Assembly (NCBI GenBank): GCA_905250125.1
Contig: CAJNOL010000822.1
Location: 1 to 64,000, forward strand
Direction: 5' to 3'
From: Rotaria sordida
Taxonomy: Eukaryota > Rotifera > Eurotatoria > Philodinida > Philodinidae
DNA: 64,000 bases
In this document: positions 52,330 through 64,000 of the stretch, in pieces
Numbering within the stretch: position 1 is the stretch's first letter
Layout: every line of letters begins with the position of its first letter
The notes under the pieces: generated by a model
Databases searched by the model: none
The model's input: the letters and a program-made list of their open reading frames with translations, nothing else
What the model was told of the DNA's origin: nothing
Made by a program: the position numbers and the translations under genes

Positions 52330-54475
52330 TTATGAATCATTCGAATGACTATCTTGTCTATTTGTTAATACTGTATTTGCTGTTGGTGCTAATATTTGAG
52401 AAATAAATTCATCTTTTGAACAACCTTCAATAAATTGTGTTTTAGTTAATATATCAGCTGGATTATTAGCAATAGTATCAAATATATTCATCATAGATGT
52501 TTTAGCTCGATTAATTATTTGTTCAGTATTTGAATTTTGTGTATCATATTGTAATGATAAATGACATCGAACAATAACATCAATAATTTCTAAACATTCA
52601 CGTCGTGTCAATAAACCATTTCCATCAATATCAAAAACATTGAATGTCCATTCAAGTTTTGTTTTTATTGAATTTGTTGGTGATGTTATTGATAAACCCA
52701 TAAGAAATTCATGAAAATCAATTGTATTGGATTTATCAAGATCAAATGCACGAAATATATGACGAGCAAAACGTTCAGCATCACCTTTGGGAAATAATGA
52801 TTTATACATTGATATAAATTGTTTTCGAGTCATATAACCATTTGGATAATCAGTTAAGAATTTTTGATGCCTAAATTTAATACTATTTTAACTTACTATC
52901 TAATACAAGATTTGACTTAATTTCGAACTTTGCATAAACAAAGTTCTTAATGAGATTAGGTTATCAAGAAAATTGTAACTTCTCTAATATCTCCTAACTT
53001 GAAAAGCGCAATATTCGAAATTTTCTCATGTATAAAAGTAAATTCTATTCATATATTTACATCTTCAGAAAGGTAATACTAAGTGACTAATTTAATATCT
53101 AGAGAGGTTCCTCCGTTAGCCACTTTGTGTTTATCAATGATCATGCTTTCATTTGATCGAAAAGGATTTTAATACATCTGAAAAGACTTTATTTAGAGCT
53201 TGATACTAACTTTTCGGAATGAAGTATTTAAGATTAATTATAAAACTTTGTTTAATTAATATTCTGCTGGCAGAATCTGGAAGAAATGAAAGTAAATACT
53301 TAGACTATGTTGAGAAGTTATACTTTACTCTTTAAAATAAAACAGATTAAAGTTCATATGATGTCCTTTGTGTGAATTAGTGAACTCTTACATATGTTTG
53401 ATTTTGTTTTCTACGATATCAAGTATTAGACTCAATTCCAACAGGTAGTTTGAATAATCAATGAAGTTCTCTAGTGAATGTATTTCATAGATAAATTATA
53501 AGAGAAAAGATTCTGGAAAACCAAACATGGTATGCCGTAGGTTCAAGAGGACTATGTAAAAATTAGCTTTTCAGAGAACCATCTGAAATAGCATAAAATC
53601 TTGAATAAAATGAGAGATTGCCGCATTTCGTATGACCTTCCATTAAAAACTTATCAGCATTACAGAAAATGAAACACACAGCAAATCTTTGTGTTATACG
53701 ACATAAAAGATGTGTTGAAGTATAGAATTAGAATTTTGGACCATTCCACTTCACACACTTACGTCACAAATATATTAGCAACGCTTCTCACATCACAGAC
53801 TGTATGTTTATCATAAAATTGATAAAAACTGGTTAAAAACGCGTTTTTTTGTTTTTTGTAATGCTTATAACTTTCTAAGGAAAGGTCGTAGGAAATGCGA
53901 CAATACATTATTTTATTCAGACTTTTATGCTCTTTAAGATGGTATTCTGAAAAACTAATTTTCGCACAGTCTTCTAGTACTTTAAAACTACCATGTTTAG
54001 TTTTCCATAAATTTTCCTGCCATAATCCATCTATGAGATTTCAGATTTATTAACTATTCAAAATACTACTTAAATATGAATTAAATGTATGGCACCATAG
54101 AAAAACAATAAAAAATACGTTGATCTTATATTTTTGAGCAGTACTGTATAATGGATGCTATTATAAGATAAGATAAATTTATTTTTTTTACCATTGTAAA
54201 ACTTCTTCTCGACTATAACCCGTTGTTGCTGACAATATACGAGTTTCCATTTCCGTTAATGATGTATGCGGCCGAGAAAATCGTCGAAATACTGATCGAA
54301 AACCACTTCCAATTTTTCCTAGAAATCCATTTCTTCTTCGACTATTGGTCGAACTAAGGTTTGTACTTGCTGTTGATAGACCAGAGTCAATTGTTTTATG
54401 AGAGCCTACTGATGAATTTGATGGAGATCGATCTCTTGTTTGAAGATTTGAATTCGATGGAGAGTTTCGATTCAT
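52330..54475 (-). CDS. Neuronal calcium sensor-like EF-hand protein with basic N-terminal extension
   Basis: Two exons, 54192-54475 and 52330-52870, join in frame across a 1.3-kb intron (274 aa from the first in-frame ATG). The C-terminal 180 residues are an NCS/KChIP-type fold: the family's non-binding EF1 is replaced by YPNG, EF2 loop DLDKSNTIDFHE and EF3 loop DIDGNGLLTRRE look competent, and EF4 (NNPADILTKTQ) lacks the key acidic residues. The first ~95 residues are Ser/Asn-rich, then strongly basic and amphipathic (RRRNGFLGKIGSGFRSVFRR), instead of the N-myristoylation signal of classical NCS proteins. That basic stretch may contact membrane or a channel partner, as alternative N-termini do in KChIPs. 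Role inferred: calcium-dependent regulation of a membrane protein. Exact subfamily is unsure, and an additional 5' exon is possible because an AAAG acceptor-like site lies just upstream. Confidence 0.85.
53840..54152. repeat. Dispersed repeat, copy B (empty site)
   Basis: In the intron of the EF-hand gene. It aligns with 42430-43030: tgctctttaagatggtat, then cagtcttctag running straight into tactttaaaactaccatg, and the end gagcagtactgta. It lacks the 104-bp insertion present in copy A. No coding capacity. Confidence 0.6.
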
Positions 54476-54693
54476 TATTTCATCTTTAAAGATATTCAAA
54501 AAAAGAAAGAAAACTATATATTGATATTTACTATCTCTGAGATAAACATATGAATTTTTTTCTTGTTTAAGATGATTTTTTTTTAAATTTCTTTTACAAA
54601 CAGAATTTATAATAATTCATCGAGAAGAAAAAAGAAAAAGAGAAGTTTATTTGAAAGAATATCTATATATATATATCTGAATTGATCATTAAT

Positions 54694-57600
54694 TTATGAA
54701 AGTGTAACATTTGCTAATGCACAATACTTTTGTATATCTAATAAATGTTCTGTTGATAAACCATTTGTCATTACACTTAGAAACTAAAATATTATCAAAA
54801 TAAAATATTTTTTATTGAATATACAAACAAAAGAAACGTATAACAAACTTGATTCGGATGAGAACTTGTTAATGTTTGTAAACATTTTGCTAAATGACAT
54901 CGAGCATCAGGAATACTCGAACCAAATAGATCTGTACGAGGCTTTTTAGCAAATGCCAAGCGTGAAAATGCCGGAGTATAATCTTAAATAATCATTAATT
55001 AAAAATTGAAAAGTAAAAATATCATTATCGATAGATATTTGAGCTTACTCTTTAACTCAAAAATCTATAGGATCAATCAGAACTCTTCTATATTCAGATA
55101 AGCGCTATTGCTGACCTTTCATTTCTATTGCTCTAGACACCATAGCAAAAGTCTATATTTCCTTTTTAGCAAAGTTCGCGAGAAGGCTTAGCTACTTTTC
55201 TTGTTGGCATAATTGAACTATCACGATTGTTGTCGCTACTTGCTTCATAGCAGATAAATTTCAGAATTTTATTTAGACTTGAAAAATATCCAAAGTCATT
55301 GTTACAATGTTCAATTCATAGTTTGACCAAATAGGCTTATGTCTTTATCGCTGATAAAGGAATGTTCATGATTCATATTCTTTAAGAAAATATTGAAAAG
55401 CATTGTTTTGATGTATCATTATTAGACTTCAGCATAGAAATGTAGTCTTTCCTGATCACTAAAAAAACTTCCGACATAGAATCTCTCCAATTGATTCAAA
55501 GTTGAGTCAACTGGAAAGATTGTCTTTGACAATTAATTTTTTCAGTAATCTAGAAAGACTACATTTGTATGTCGAAACCAATACTGATACATCAAAACAA
55601 TTCTTTCTAATATTTCCATTTAGGATATGAACCTTGAACACTCTTTAATCAACGGTAAAGTCATTAGCCTATTTGATCAAACTTCGATAGAAATATTCAA
55701 TTTTTTCTTCGATTAACTGATCTTCCTGTACTGTCAGCAGATGTCTTTAAAAAATAGATTGAACATGGATAAGCATGGTAACTCTTTTAAATATGTACAA
55801 AGTCAAAATCCTAATTAACTTTATCTTGTAGATTTTAATCTGCTTCCAAAAACAAAAATCAATAATTTCATAGATAGAGTAATCACTGAAAAAGAAAAGG
55901 TATGATAATAACCTGGTGTATCATCTAATCCAACAAGTAATTCTTCTTCAGCTTCATCTTGTGCTTGTTTTTTTCTTTCAGCAGCTGACATTATTTGTAA
56001 ATCATTACTTGATTGAAATAAGCTAAGTAATGCTTGTAATAATATTAACCATAAATCATTAAAATAAATTCCTTTTGTCATTTGTTCTGGATCACATAAT
56101 AAATGTATTATTGCAATTGCACATAATTTTTTATCATTTTCATCAATTTTTGATAATTCTGGAATAAATAAACGTTCAACAACCATTCGAAACATACTAA
56201 AAAAAAAGAAAATCTCAATTTTGTTTTTTTTTTTTGTATTTTATTTTCTTAAATAAATAAATTACTTTGCTTGAATAGAATCAATTTGTGTAATAAATTC
56301 TTTTGCACCATATTTAATAATAAAATATGAAAAGAAAACAATAATACATCGTATTAATTTTTGTGTTTTAGCTTTTGTTAAACGTGTAAATATAACAATA
56401 AATATATCTTTTAAATAATTATTTAAATATGTTGATGGTAAATTAATAATTAAACAATTTAATATTGCAAAACCTTCATGATCATGAATTTTTGATTGGG
56501 ATACAAGACGTTGAAATATACCAAGTACAGTTGTCTATTTATATTTCAATTTAAAAAAATCAAAAACAAAAAAAAATAATACTTACTAATTTTTCAAGAA
56601 CAATTGTTTCTCCTGCTTTTTCAATATATGCCTGTAAAAGTCTTGATAATGCTGGAATATTTCCACTACGATCCCAAAATGATGGTGTAAGTATTAATTG
56701 AAATAATGCTCGATATGCATCAGGTATTGGTGTTGATCCTGATGGACGAGATTCCAATAGAAATCCAATTATTTGTAATACATATGGAACAAATTCTATG
56801 TGAATCAAAAAAAAATGTATTCAATAAGAAAATTAATTAAATATATATGTACCAGCAATATCATCTGTAAATACCGGTGTAAATACAGGAAATAGAATTT
56901 GTTCAAATTGATCAAGTACACCGGGATTCTTTGATATACTTGTACGAATTAATACAGTTATTGTTTCAAATAAATAATGATTAAAATTTGGTTTATTTGG
57001 ATTCTTAAAATTAAATTAAATAAAAAAAAAAAAAGAGAAATTTATTATCAGAATCTCTATCAGATTAACATGAAATAACTACTAATACTAATAGAAAAAC
57101 ATATTTAACAAATTAGTTTAAATTAATACTATAAGTAATGTCCGAGATTATTTAAAATTCATTAAACAAAAGTAAATTCTTTGAAACTTTACTCACAAAG
57201 ATATATTCCCAAATGATTTGCTGTGTTTGCACCCATATTTTGCCAATATGTAGGCGATTACTAGAGAATCAAAGCTTCCAAAGTTTTTCTGCTCATGCTT
57301 AGATTTATTGATTGTCTCAACCACATCTACGCATCAATAGAAAACTTTTGAAGGTTGCGCTATTCTAGTAATTTCTTACATATTGACAAAGCATGGGCGC
57401 AAATGGAGCGGATTACTTGAGAGTGTTCTCTTTTTAATACTAAATACCTATGTTGTACGCATTACCACTGATCAGAAGATAGTCAACCATTTAAGTATTG
57501 AACTACCAACAGCTTCTATTCGGTTTAAATCACATGGGTAACTACTAGGTTTGAGGTATATAATAAGAATCTGTAACAAAACTTCAATATGCTATTTTTT

Positions 57601-60600
57601 CAATTTTTGTTTTAATTTTAATCATGTTGGTATTCTTATCCATTATTTGTGATATCAAGAAACACTAAGTTTGTTTGTTTCCTTTGTGAGATTTTTCAGT
57701 TGTTTAAAATTTATGTATTTCATCTCTGGTAATTTCTCTTTCAGATGTCTTCTATAGACCAAACGTCAGCTAGTTTTTTAGTTCAATTCGACTGATAAAG
57801 CATATTTGATTGCATTGACAGCTATTCACATTCTTTATCTAGAATGTTGATCATTTTGAATGATTATATTTCGCAAATCATCTCTTGATCTGTCTTTCTT
57901 TTGCTATTATTAACCTTTATATTCCTTCGATCGATATTTTATATGTTCGCAAAGAAAATACCCTTGTATTGCTTATAATCAGATTAAGTTATTCGAAAAT
58001 TAATAAAATAGTTCATGATAATGTTCTTACAAATTCTCATTTCTAGTAAAAGTTATAGGTCTCAAACGTTGTAATTATTTAGTATGAGAATGATAAATTT
58101 TAAAATCGTTTTACAACTCCTAGGACACTCCTCATATATTTAATACTCAATTCGATTCATTAGAAAATTCAATCAAAATTTTTTCGCTTTGTGATATAAG
58201 TTCGAAATGTCCTCTACCAAATATCATATGAATGAGGGCTCTTCGTTGTTAGTTAGTATTTTTATTAAACCCAACACTCGAAATCTCGAGCAGAAAAATT
58301 CGCGCTATGATTATTCTTATACCAAAGGTACTGAAAGCATGGGCCACGTACCTCTAACACTGCACGACCAGTTTTTCATTGCTTTAGTTGAAGAAAAAAA
58401 AAGTCTTGATACATACAGGTGAGCTTGTTTCGTGTTTTTCTCATAATCAATCTTTGTACAAATAAAACGACGTTTTCTCCCACAAAGTGCGTCCTATCGG
58501 ACCCAAATTTGTTTTTAATTAGGAAATTAATACCATTGAAAAAAAAACATGTTTTTTTGACGGTGCTTTCAGTAGTTTGCTTCTTCTCAACTCTACGAAC
58601 GATATTTTTCGAAGGAAAAAAAACACGCCTCCATTTTCATCCTAGGTGTGATAATAAAGATTGCAGCTCGAAAAAATGAATTATAAAGTTTTACGACGAG
58701 AAGTAACGTTCTGGCCTTCATATCTCGCTGAAGGAAGCATCTAGGAATTTTGAGTCTATGATAATTTTTGCTCTATTTATCAAGATCTATCTGCCTTGAA
58801 AGTGTCATCATTTTTCATCGAGCCGTTCATGAGAAACCCCAGAAATGGGCGAGGGGGGGGGGTTCCTTAAATTTAACTAGAAACTTATTCCTCTTCTAGT
58901 AATTCATTAAAAAATATCACTTTCAAAACTAAGGTCTATTACAATCTGTGAGAGATCTGACGCGAGGTCCAAAAATCTTGCTCTATATTTCAAACATAGT
59001 TTATATTTTATAAAACTGAAAGACTGGTTGAACTTTCTTACTTTACTTGATCGTCGTAAAATCATAACTAATTTATCCATTAATAGATTTAAATGAGGTA
59101 AAACAGCATCATTAAGTGATGATGATAATCTCATAACAGCTCGCATAACATATTCATTTTCATATGATTTATCCGATGTTAATATTCGAAAGAAACTATC
59201 ATACATTGTTTGAGCATAAGGAATTAAATCATTTTTTGTTATTCTATAACAAAAAACAAAAAAAAACAAATTAAAATTATTTTTTATTTTCGAAAATCTT
59301 ACGCTGCAAATTTTTGATCAGTAGATTGACGAACAAGTAATAAACGTTCAATAGCATGTGCTGCATATGTTTGTACAACAATATTATTTGATGATAAATA
59401 TCGAATACATTCAGGTATTGAAATAAGTAAAGCATCACGATCAATTTGATTTCGAACATCAATTAAAAATTTTAAACAATCAGCCTTTATTAATGGAAGA
59501 GCATTAACTAAAATTTTCAAAAATATTTTATTTTAATAAAAATTTCGAAAATTATCAATATACTATCTTGATCTTGAAATTCAGGTAATATACTATTTGA
59601 ATAAAATGCTGAAATACTTATAAATGAACTTGTTTTTGTTATACCAAACTAAACAAAAGAATTTTCTTATTCACAGAAAAACAAGATTTTTTTTTTTGCA
59701 AACTTTTTGTGTTTCGCCTTTTGATGCAAGTGCTAAGACAAGAAAAATGCATGCATCTTTTTTTAACCAATTTTGTGTTCGATTTTGTAAATATTCCTAA
59801 AATAAATATTATCTTTAATAAAATATAATGAAAGATATATCGAAGTTTCTATCTGCAGGTCGAAAATCAACACTATGACCCAATTCAAAAAAAACAAGGC
59901 GAGTGAGTATTTTTTGAATAACTTTTAGTAGAAGTAAGATGGAGAGCTGCAGTTTTCATCGTTGAAAAGAGAAGGTGAAGACACATCGAATGGTATACTA
60001 TAGGGTTCTCCAAGAAGTTTTCTTAATCAAATTTCTAAAAAGATGCCAGAAAATTAGTTTCTCTTAAAATAAGAAAAATACAAAAAAAGATGTTTTTTTT
60101 CATAGGAATTAATACAAAAATCGGCTAAAAGTTTTGAATAAAATGCCTATAACTCTTAAACGAGTAAATCTAAAAGTTTAGGTCTTACGCAGTTTTGTAG
60201 ATCTTTCTTTAGCGGTTCCAATACGCACCTGACTATTGAAAATTGACCTTAGCCACCTTACGGAATATGTTGGTTTTCAAAAACGTCGATTTAAGTCGTT
60301 GAAAAACTAGGTCAAATTATTCTGTAATATACAGTTCGATGCGTCTCTATCTTCTCTTTCTAACAGTGAAAACCACAGCTCTCTATAGCCTAGACAGGAC
60401 TCAACAGCTTCCAGGATTTATTTTTTCGCGGGTTCTTTATATCCGCTATACATCTTATAATGAAACGGAAAGGAATTATACTGAGAGTAGATACCTGGCT
60501 GAAGATGACAGCGACCTACAGAGTGAGAGACTAGATGAGGATTAAGATTAACACTTCAGAATAATGTCTTTCTTTCGGTATAATTCAAATGTATTAAATG

Positions 60601-63600
60601 CTATCAATAGATTAATCTAGATAAATCCAATAAAATCCCGAAAAAATAAGTCCCGCTAGTTCCTTGCTTCCTACAAACAATGAGCATGAATCTTCTCTAG
60701 AAATAGGAATGTACCAATCTCAATTCTTAGCATGGATCAGAATTGATTAAGAATGGAAAGTCATCGTTAAGAGATAACGGAAAATTCCTGGATTGAATTC
60801 TTCCATCAAGGAAAGATTATTTTGCGAAAGTAGCATGTTACAATAAAGTTTGATGAAAAATCTGCGGGGTCTAGGAACCCAAATCTGTAATCGGTTTCTC
60901 GAAATTATATATTTGATTTTTCCACTAAAGAATGGTTATTTTGGGAAAGTAATGATTTTTTTTTGTATAAAGTTTGACCAAAGATCCCCAGAATAGAGGT
61001 AACTTGACCGAGAAATCGATCACAGATTCGGATTCCTCAAGCGCAAAAGTTATTGATAGCCAAACGTAATAAAAAATCACTACTTTCGCACAACAATCTT
61101 TCCTTGACAAAAGATTCAAATTCATGAATTATTATGTTACCCGGCAACTATCCTTCCCTAGAACCAATTTCAAGTCTAAAATCTATCACAAATTTCGATT
61201 TCGTAATAATTTACTTTCTGCATAGCATCAATATATTGACTATAAATCGAAACAACTTGTGGTTCAAAGAAAATACAAAGTGCTTGAAGAAAATCGCAAG
61301 CAGCTCGTCGTCGTGTTGCTGAATCTATATAATAAAAACATAAATAAGTTCAAATATTCCTCAACCTTAAAAAGAAAAATAATTCTAACCTGATTTTTCA
61401 ATATCTTTTCGAATATATTCTTCTGGATTATCTTCAAATTCTTCAATATCTGATTCTAAATTAAATCATAAATAATATTCATATAAAAACAAAGAAAACA
61501 AACCTCGAAGGAATAAATTTGGTAAAATAACTTGTTCACATAATACTTTTAATGTTTCAACACTTTCAAACATCATACAATGATGACTTCGAGCAGCTAA
61601 TGTTGATAAAAATTTCATTGCTGTACTAATAAGCTTTCAAATAAAAAACAAAAATATTATCATAAACATAAATTCAAATAAAATATTTTTTACTTCATCA
61701 TAAGATGGTGAAAGATCTAATTGTATTAATAAAGACCAAATAGCTGATGCAAAATGTTGTGCATATGGTTTAAATTCATCACTATAATTATCTGCATAAA
61801 GTGCTATAGCACGACAAATTTCTGTTTTCACTTGATCTAAAATTCCAGGATCATTATTCTAAATAATAAGAAAAAGAAAACAGATCAATGAAATCAATCA
61901 AAAAGTTTAAGAAAACACTTTACATTTGAATGAAGTTTTGGATAATCATAAGACAGAAGTGTTAAAAAATGTGTCATATAAATTGTTATATTATCTTCAA
62001 AATGTTCAGGTAATTCCTACAAACATATAAAACTAAAATTTCGAAAAATGAAACAACGAGAGCGAAGAAAGCCATTTTTCTGCTCCATAACAAAACTGGC
62101 CATTCTTTTCTATCATTTTGCAGTAAGACATGATGCCTGATAATATTTCACATGTTAATTTTTATACAACTGACCAAAAAATTTTTGGTACTTGAGATTT
62201 TCCCCACAGAGATCGCTGGAAAACTTTTTATGCTTGACCCTATTGAAACGTATGTTCGTTGAGTTAGCTGGTTACAAATATCAGTATATTGAGTATTCAA
62301 AGACTTTTAGAGAATAAGAAAAATAAGCCTTGTTTAGGTACTCCTTGTGCTTTATATTCAGTTTTTTCGTCCATGTATCTCCTCCATTGATTATTCTATC
62401 GTCATGAAAAAAGAGTCGTAATAGCTAAAATAACTTAGTTTACTCAAGTATGAAGTACAGAAGTTTCTTAGCAATATGATCGCCTGTACAAAGTTCTATT
62501 TTTCGTTCAAAATCTGTTTTTCTTCAATTTTCAATGAAAACATGGAGTTTCGAAGCCTCCTGATAGGAGACTAGAAGCAATGTGAAACTTGAACTGAGTA
62601 CATCATTTTCAATGCTCTATCGGATAGTGGACTCAAAATGCTAAAAAAACCGATGCATTAAAGTTTTTGAGAGTTCTCCGAAAAAACCTTTCCAGTGAAA
62701 TCTTTAAGATTTTGGAGAGATTTTTCAGAGAATCCTAAAAAAAACTTTAGCGAACTATTTCTTTCGGTTTTTCGAGACCACCGTCGAATAGAACATGAAA
62801 ATGATAGATTCAGTCCTAATTTCACATTGCTTCTGGCCTTCTATCAGAAAATTTCGAAACTTTCAATTTTCGTTGGTGATGAAGAAAAGCAGATTTTGGA
62901 ATGGAAATACGAATTTTACAGACGATCATGTTGCTAGTAGACTTTTATACTTCATATTTGAGTAAACTACGTTGTCTTAACTAGCACGAATCTTTTTTCA
63001 TGACGTTAGAATAATCAATGGAGAAGATATATCGGCGACAAACTAAATGTTAACCTGAAGGAATATCCAAAAAAGTATTGTTTTTGTTATTCATTAATAG
63101 TCTTTGTATGCTCAATATACTAATATTCGTAATCAGTGCACTTGACTCTATTAACAAATATACGTTTCAACAGAATCAAAGATAAAAAGTTTTCCAGCAA
63201 TTCCAGTGGAGGACCTCAGATCTCAAAAATCTTTTGATTAGTTGTACAAAAACTAACATATGAAATATCACCAGACATCATGTCTTACTGTAAAACGATA
63301 AAAAATAATGGTTTTTTGTTCGCTCTCATCCTTTCTATTGAAATTACTTGAGCATTAAGATCATAGAAGATTTTAATAATAAGAAGTAATGAATTAAATA
63401 TATGTTTCATTTCAATTGGATCAGATTCTTTTTGTGGATAATAAGCCATTAAAGACTAAAACAAAACAAAAAAAAAAAGTCAAAATTCCATGAACAATTA
63501 ATCTATGAAAATTCTATTATTTTACTTTAAATAATTCTGTAAAAGCTGGTGCAAATTTTTCCAAAACTAATTTAATTTCTAACCATAATTCATCAGATTT

Positions 63601-64000
63601 TTGTTCATATCGATATCGTTCAAAAAGTGAATGTGCAGTTTTTAAAATTCCATTTATTGATTGAAATGAATTTGATGATTGTTGTTGAAATTGTTTTATC
63701 ATTGTATCAAGTAATGTTGACCAATGATCAGGAAAATCACATTTACCAATAACTGTTATGGCATCAGATAATTGTTCTTGAATATGTTCAGGTGATCGTG
63801 TCATTAAATCAATAATATGTTCTTTTATATGATTACGATCACGAATTGATATAGTATTTGATTGATCAAGTGATGGCCAATTACGTTTTATAAAATTTTT
63901 AAATGTTATTACTGATGCACGACGAATTTCATCAGATGTTGTTGATTGTTCACATAGAGTTAATAATAAAGATGTATAATTTTCATTTCGTTCAATTTGT
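54694..64000 (-). CDS. CSE1L: Exportin-2 / CSE1L (start beyond the right edge)
   Basis: Nuclear export receptor returning importin-alpha to the cytoplasm with RanGTP. About 17 exons are visible, from 63526-64000 down to the stop at 54694-54696: 63349-63457, 61923-62017, 61695-61860, 61503-61632, 61392-61455, 61213-61322, 59704-59798, 59566-59649, 59301-59519, 59042-59243, 56852-57003, 56586-56797, 56265-56534, 55912-56195, 54848-54983 and 54694-54783 (some edges within a few bases). Sequence matches human CSE1L throughout: SPEHIQEQLSDAITVIGK, NGILKTAHSLFERYRYE, AHAIERLLL, SGNIPALSRLLQAYIE, the acidic NPEEYIRKDIE loop and the TPGDYTPAFSRLAFA tail. About 960 of an expected ~1,000 residues are present; only the first ~45 (start of the importin-beta N-terminal domain) lie off-window. 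No break was seen. Four introns exceed 0.9 kb and hold repeats. Confidence 0.95.
55318..55684. mobile_element. Foldback element in a CSE1L intron
   Basis: It opens agtttgaccaaataggctta and closes with its inverse (tagcctatttgatcaaact). Pairing extends inward to ttgttttgatgtatca against tgatacatcaaaacaa and aaatgtagtctttc against its inverse. Arms are about 150 nt with a short loop. There is no coding capacity. Confidence 0.7.
57004..59041. other. 2-kb CSE1L intron
   Basis: This holds a foldback at about 57205-57416 (tttgcacccatattttgcca against the inverse near 57385-57405). A GC-richer part at about 58200-58870 has two consecutive plus-strand open frames (58207-58422, 58419-58679) of unknown nature and a run of 10-11 G near 58852. 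The rest is AT-rich with nothing recognised. Confidence 0.5.
57205..57416. repeat. Small foldback in a CSE1L intron
   Basis: The left part (aaatgatttgctgtgtttgcaccca ... gattactagagaatc) pairs with the inverse of the right part (about 57350-57416) over about 90 nt with moderate mismatches. The centre is near 57310. No coding frame. Confidence 0.55.
59799..61212. other. 1.4-kb CSE1L intron
   Basis: The left 900 nt show no recognisable repeat beyond a hAT-like string (taggaatgtacc) at 60704-60715. A foldback occupies about 60795-61125. A 68-codon plus-strand frame at 60339-60545 has no recognisable domain. Confidence 0.45.
60795..61125. mobile_element. Foldback element with internal duplication
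   Basis: The outer ends pair (tcaaggaaagattattttgcgaaagtag against ctactttcgcacaacaatctttccttga). Inside, aaatctgtaatcggtttctcg faces cgagaaatcgatcacagatt. One arm also contains a direct second copy of the gaaagtaa...aaagtttga block (about 60937-60975), so the structure is not a simple two-arm hairpin. No coding capacity. Confidence 0.6.
62055..63330. mobile_element. 1.3-kb foldback element in a CSE1L intron
   Basis: It fills almost the entire intron. The ends read gagagcgaa and inverse ttcgctctc. Inner matches include gtttactcaagtatgaagta (about 62440) with the inverse near 62960, and cgtatgttcgttgagtta (about 62250) with the inverse near 63160. Arms are about 600 nt, diverged but continuous. 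The first ~90 bases of the window resemble its right arm, so it is a multi-copy family. There is no transposase frame. Confidence 0.7.

Noticed and set aside
54476-54499. Extension of the EF-hand protein upstream of 54475
   Set aside because: The frame is open but begins with TTG, not ATG. It may instead be the end of an unseen 5' exon or intron.

Overview
This is AT-rich metazoan nuclear DNA. Genes are split by many short GT-AG introns (mostly about 45-80 nt) and lie on both strands. The sequence does not name the organism. Compact introns, very AT-rich gaps, orthologues of deeply conserved animal genes and many short inverted-repeat elements fit a small invertebrate. My best guess is a rotifer, perhaps a bdelloid; this is an inference.

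Layout, left to right: a neuropeptide-Y/F-type GPCR (minus, 2572-4361); an ANKRD45-like ankyrin protein (minus, 7083-8212, 5' end not found); an SRSF7-like splicing factor (plus, 11743-16307) with a 3-kb intron full of nested foldback repeats; a small EGF-repeat type I membrane protein (plus, 17050-18859); a putative neuropeptide precursor of no family I recognise (minus, 22467-22808); a TMEM62-like membrane metallophosphoesterase (plus, 24083-27151); an unrecognised two-exon gene (minus, 29856-33442); a complete EML5/EML6-like microtubule-associated protein of about 36 exons (minus, 33590-46777); a NET-family (Noc/Elbow/ZNF703) zinc-finger gene (plus, 48741-49599); a neuronal-calcium-sensor-like EF-hand protein with an unusual basic N-terminal extension (minus, 52330-54475); and the exportin CSE1L/XPO2 (minus, 54694 to beyond the right edge, start off-window).

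Most genes appear functionally unrelated. Two arrangements matter. The EML gene and the unrecognised gene downstream lie on the same strand, with only 147 nt between stop and start and a 3' splice-site-like sequence 20 nt before the second ATG, which is what a trans-spliced operon would look like. EML and the NET gene diverge from a 2-kb AT-rich gap.

The second theme is repeats. At least ten imperfect foldback or MITE-like elements, built almost entirely of two inverted arms, sit in introns and gaps. Two 104-bp GC-rich insertions have perfect 8-bp target duplications, as expected of hAT-type elements; one sits inside an older repeat whose unoccupied relative is also in this window. Many 5' splice sites have T at +3 (GTTTG, GTTGG), confirmed by reading frame across well-conserved proteins. 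I saw no tRNA, rRNA, CRISPR or retrovirus-like element. The best candidate for something undescribed is the neuropeptide precursor with its repeated PLW-hydrophobic-Ser-Arg core.
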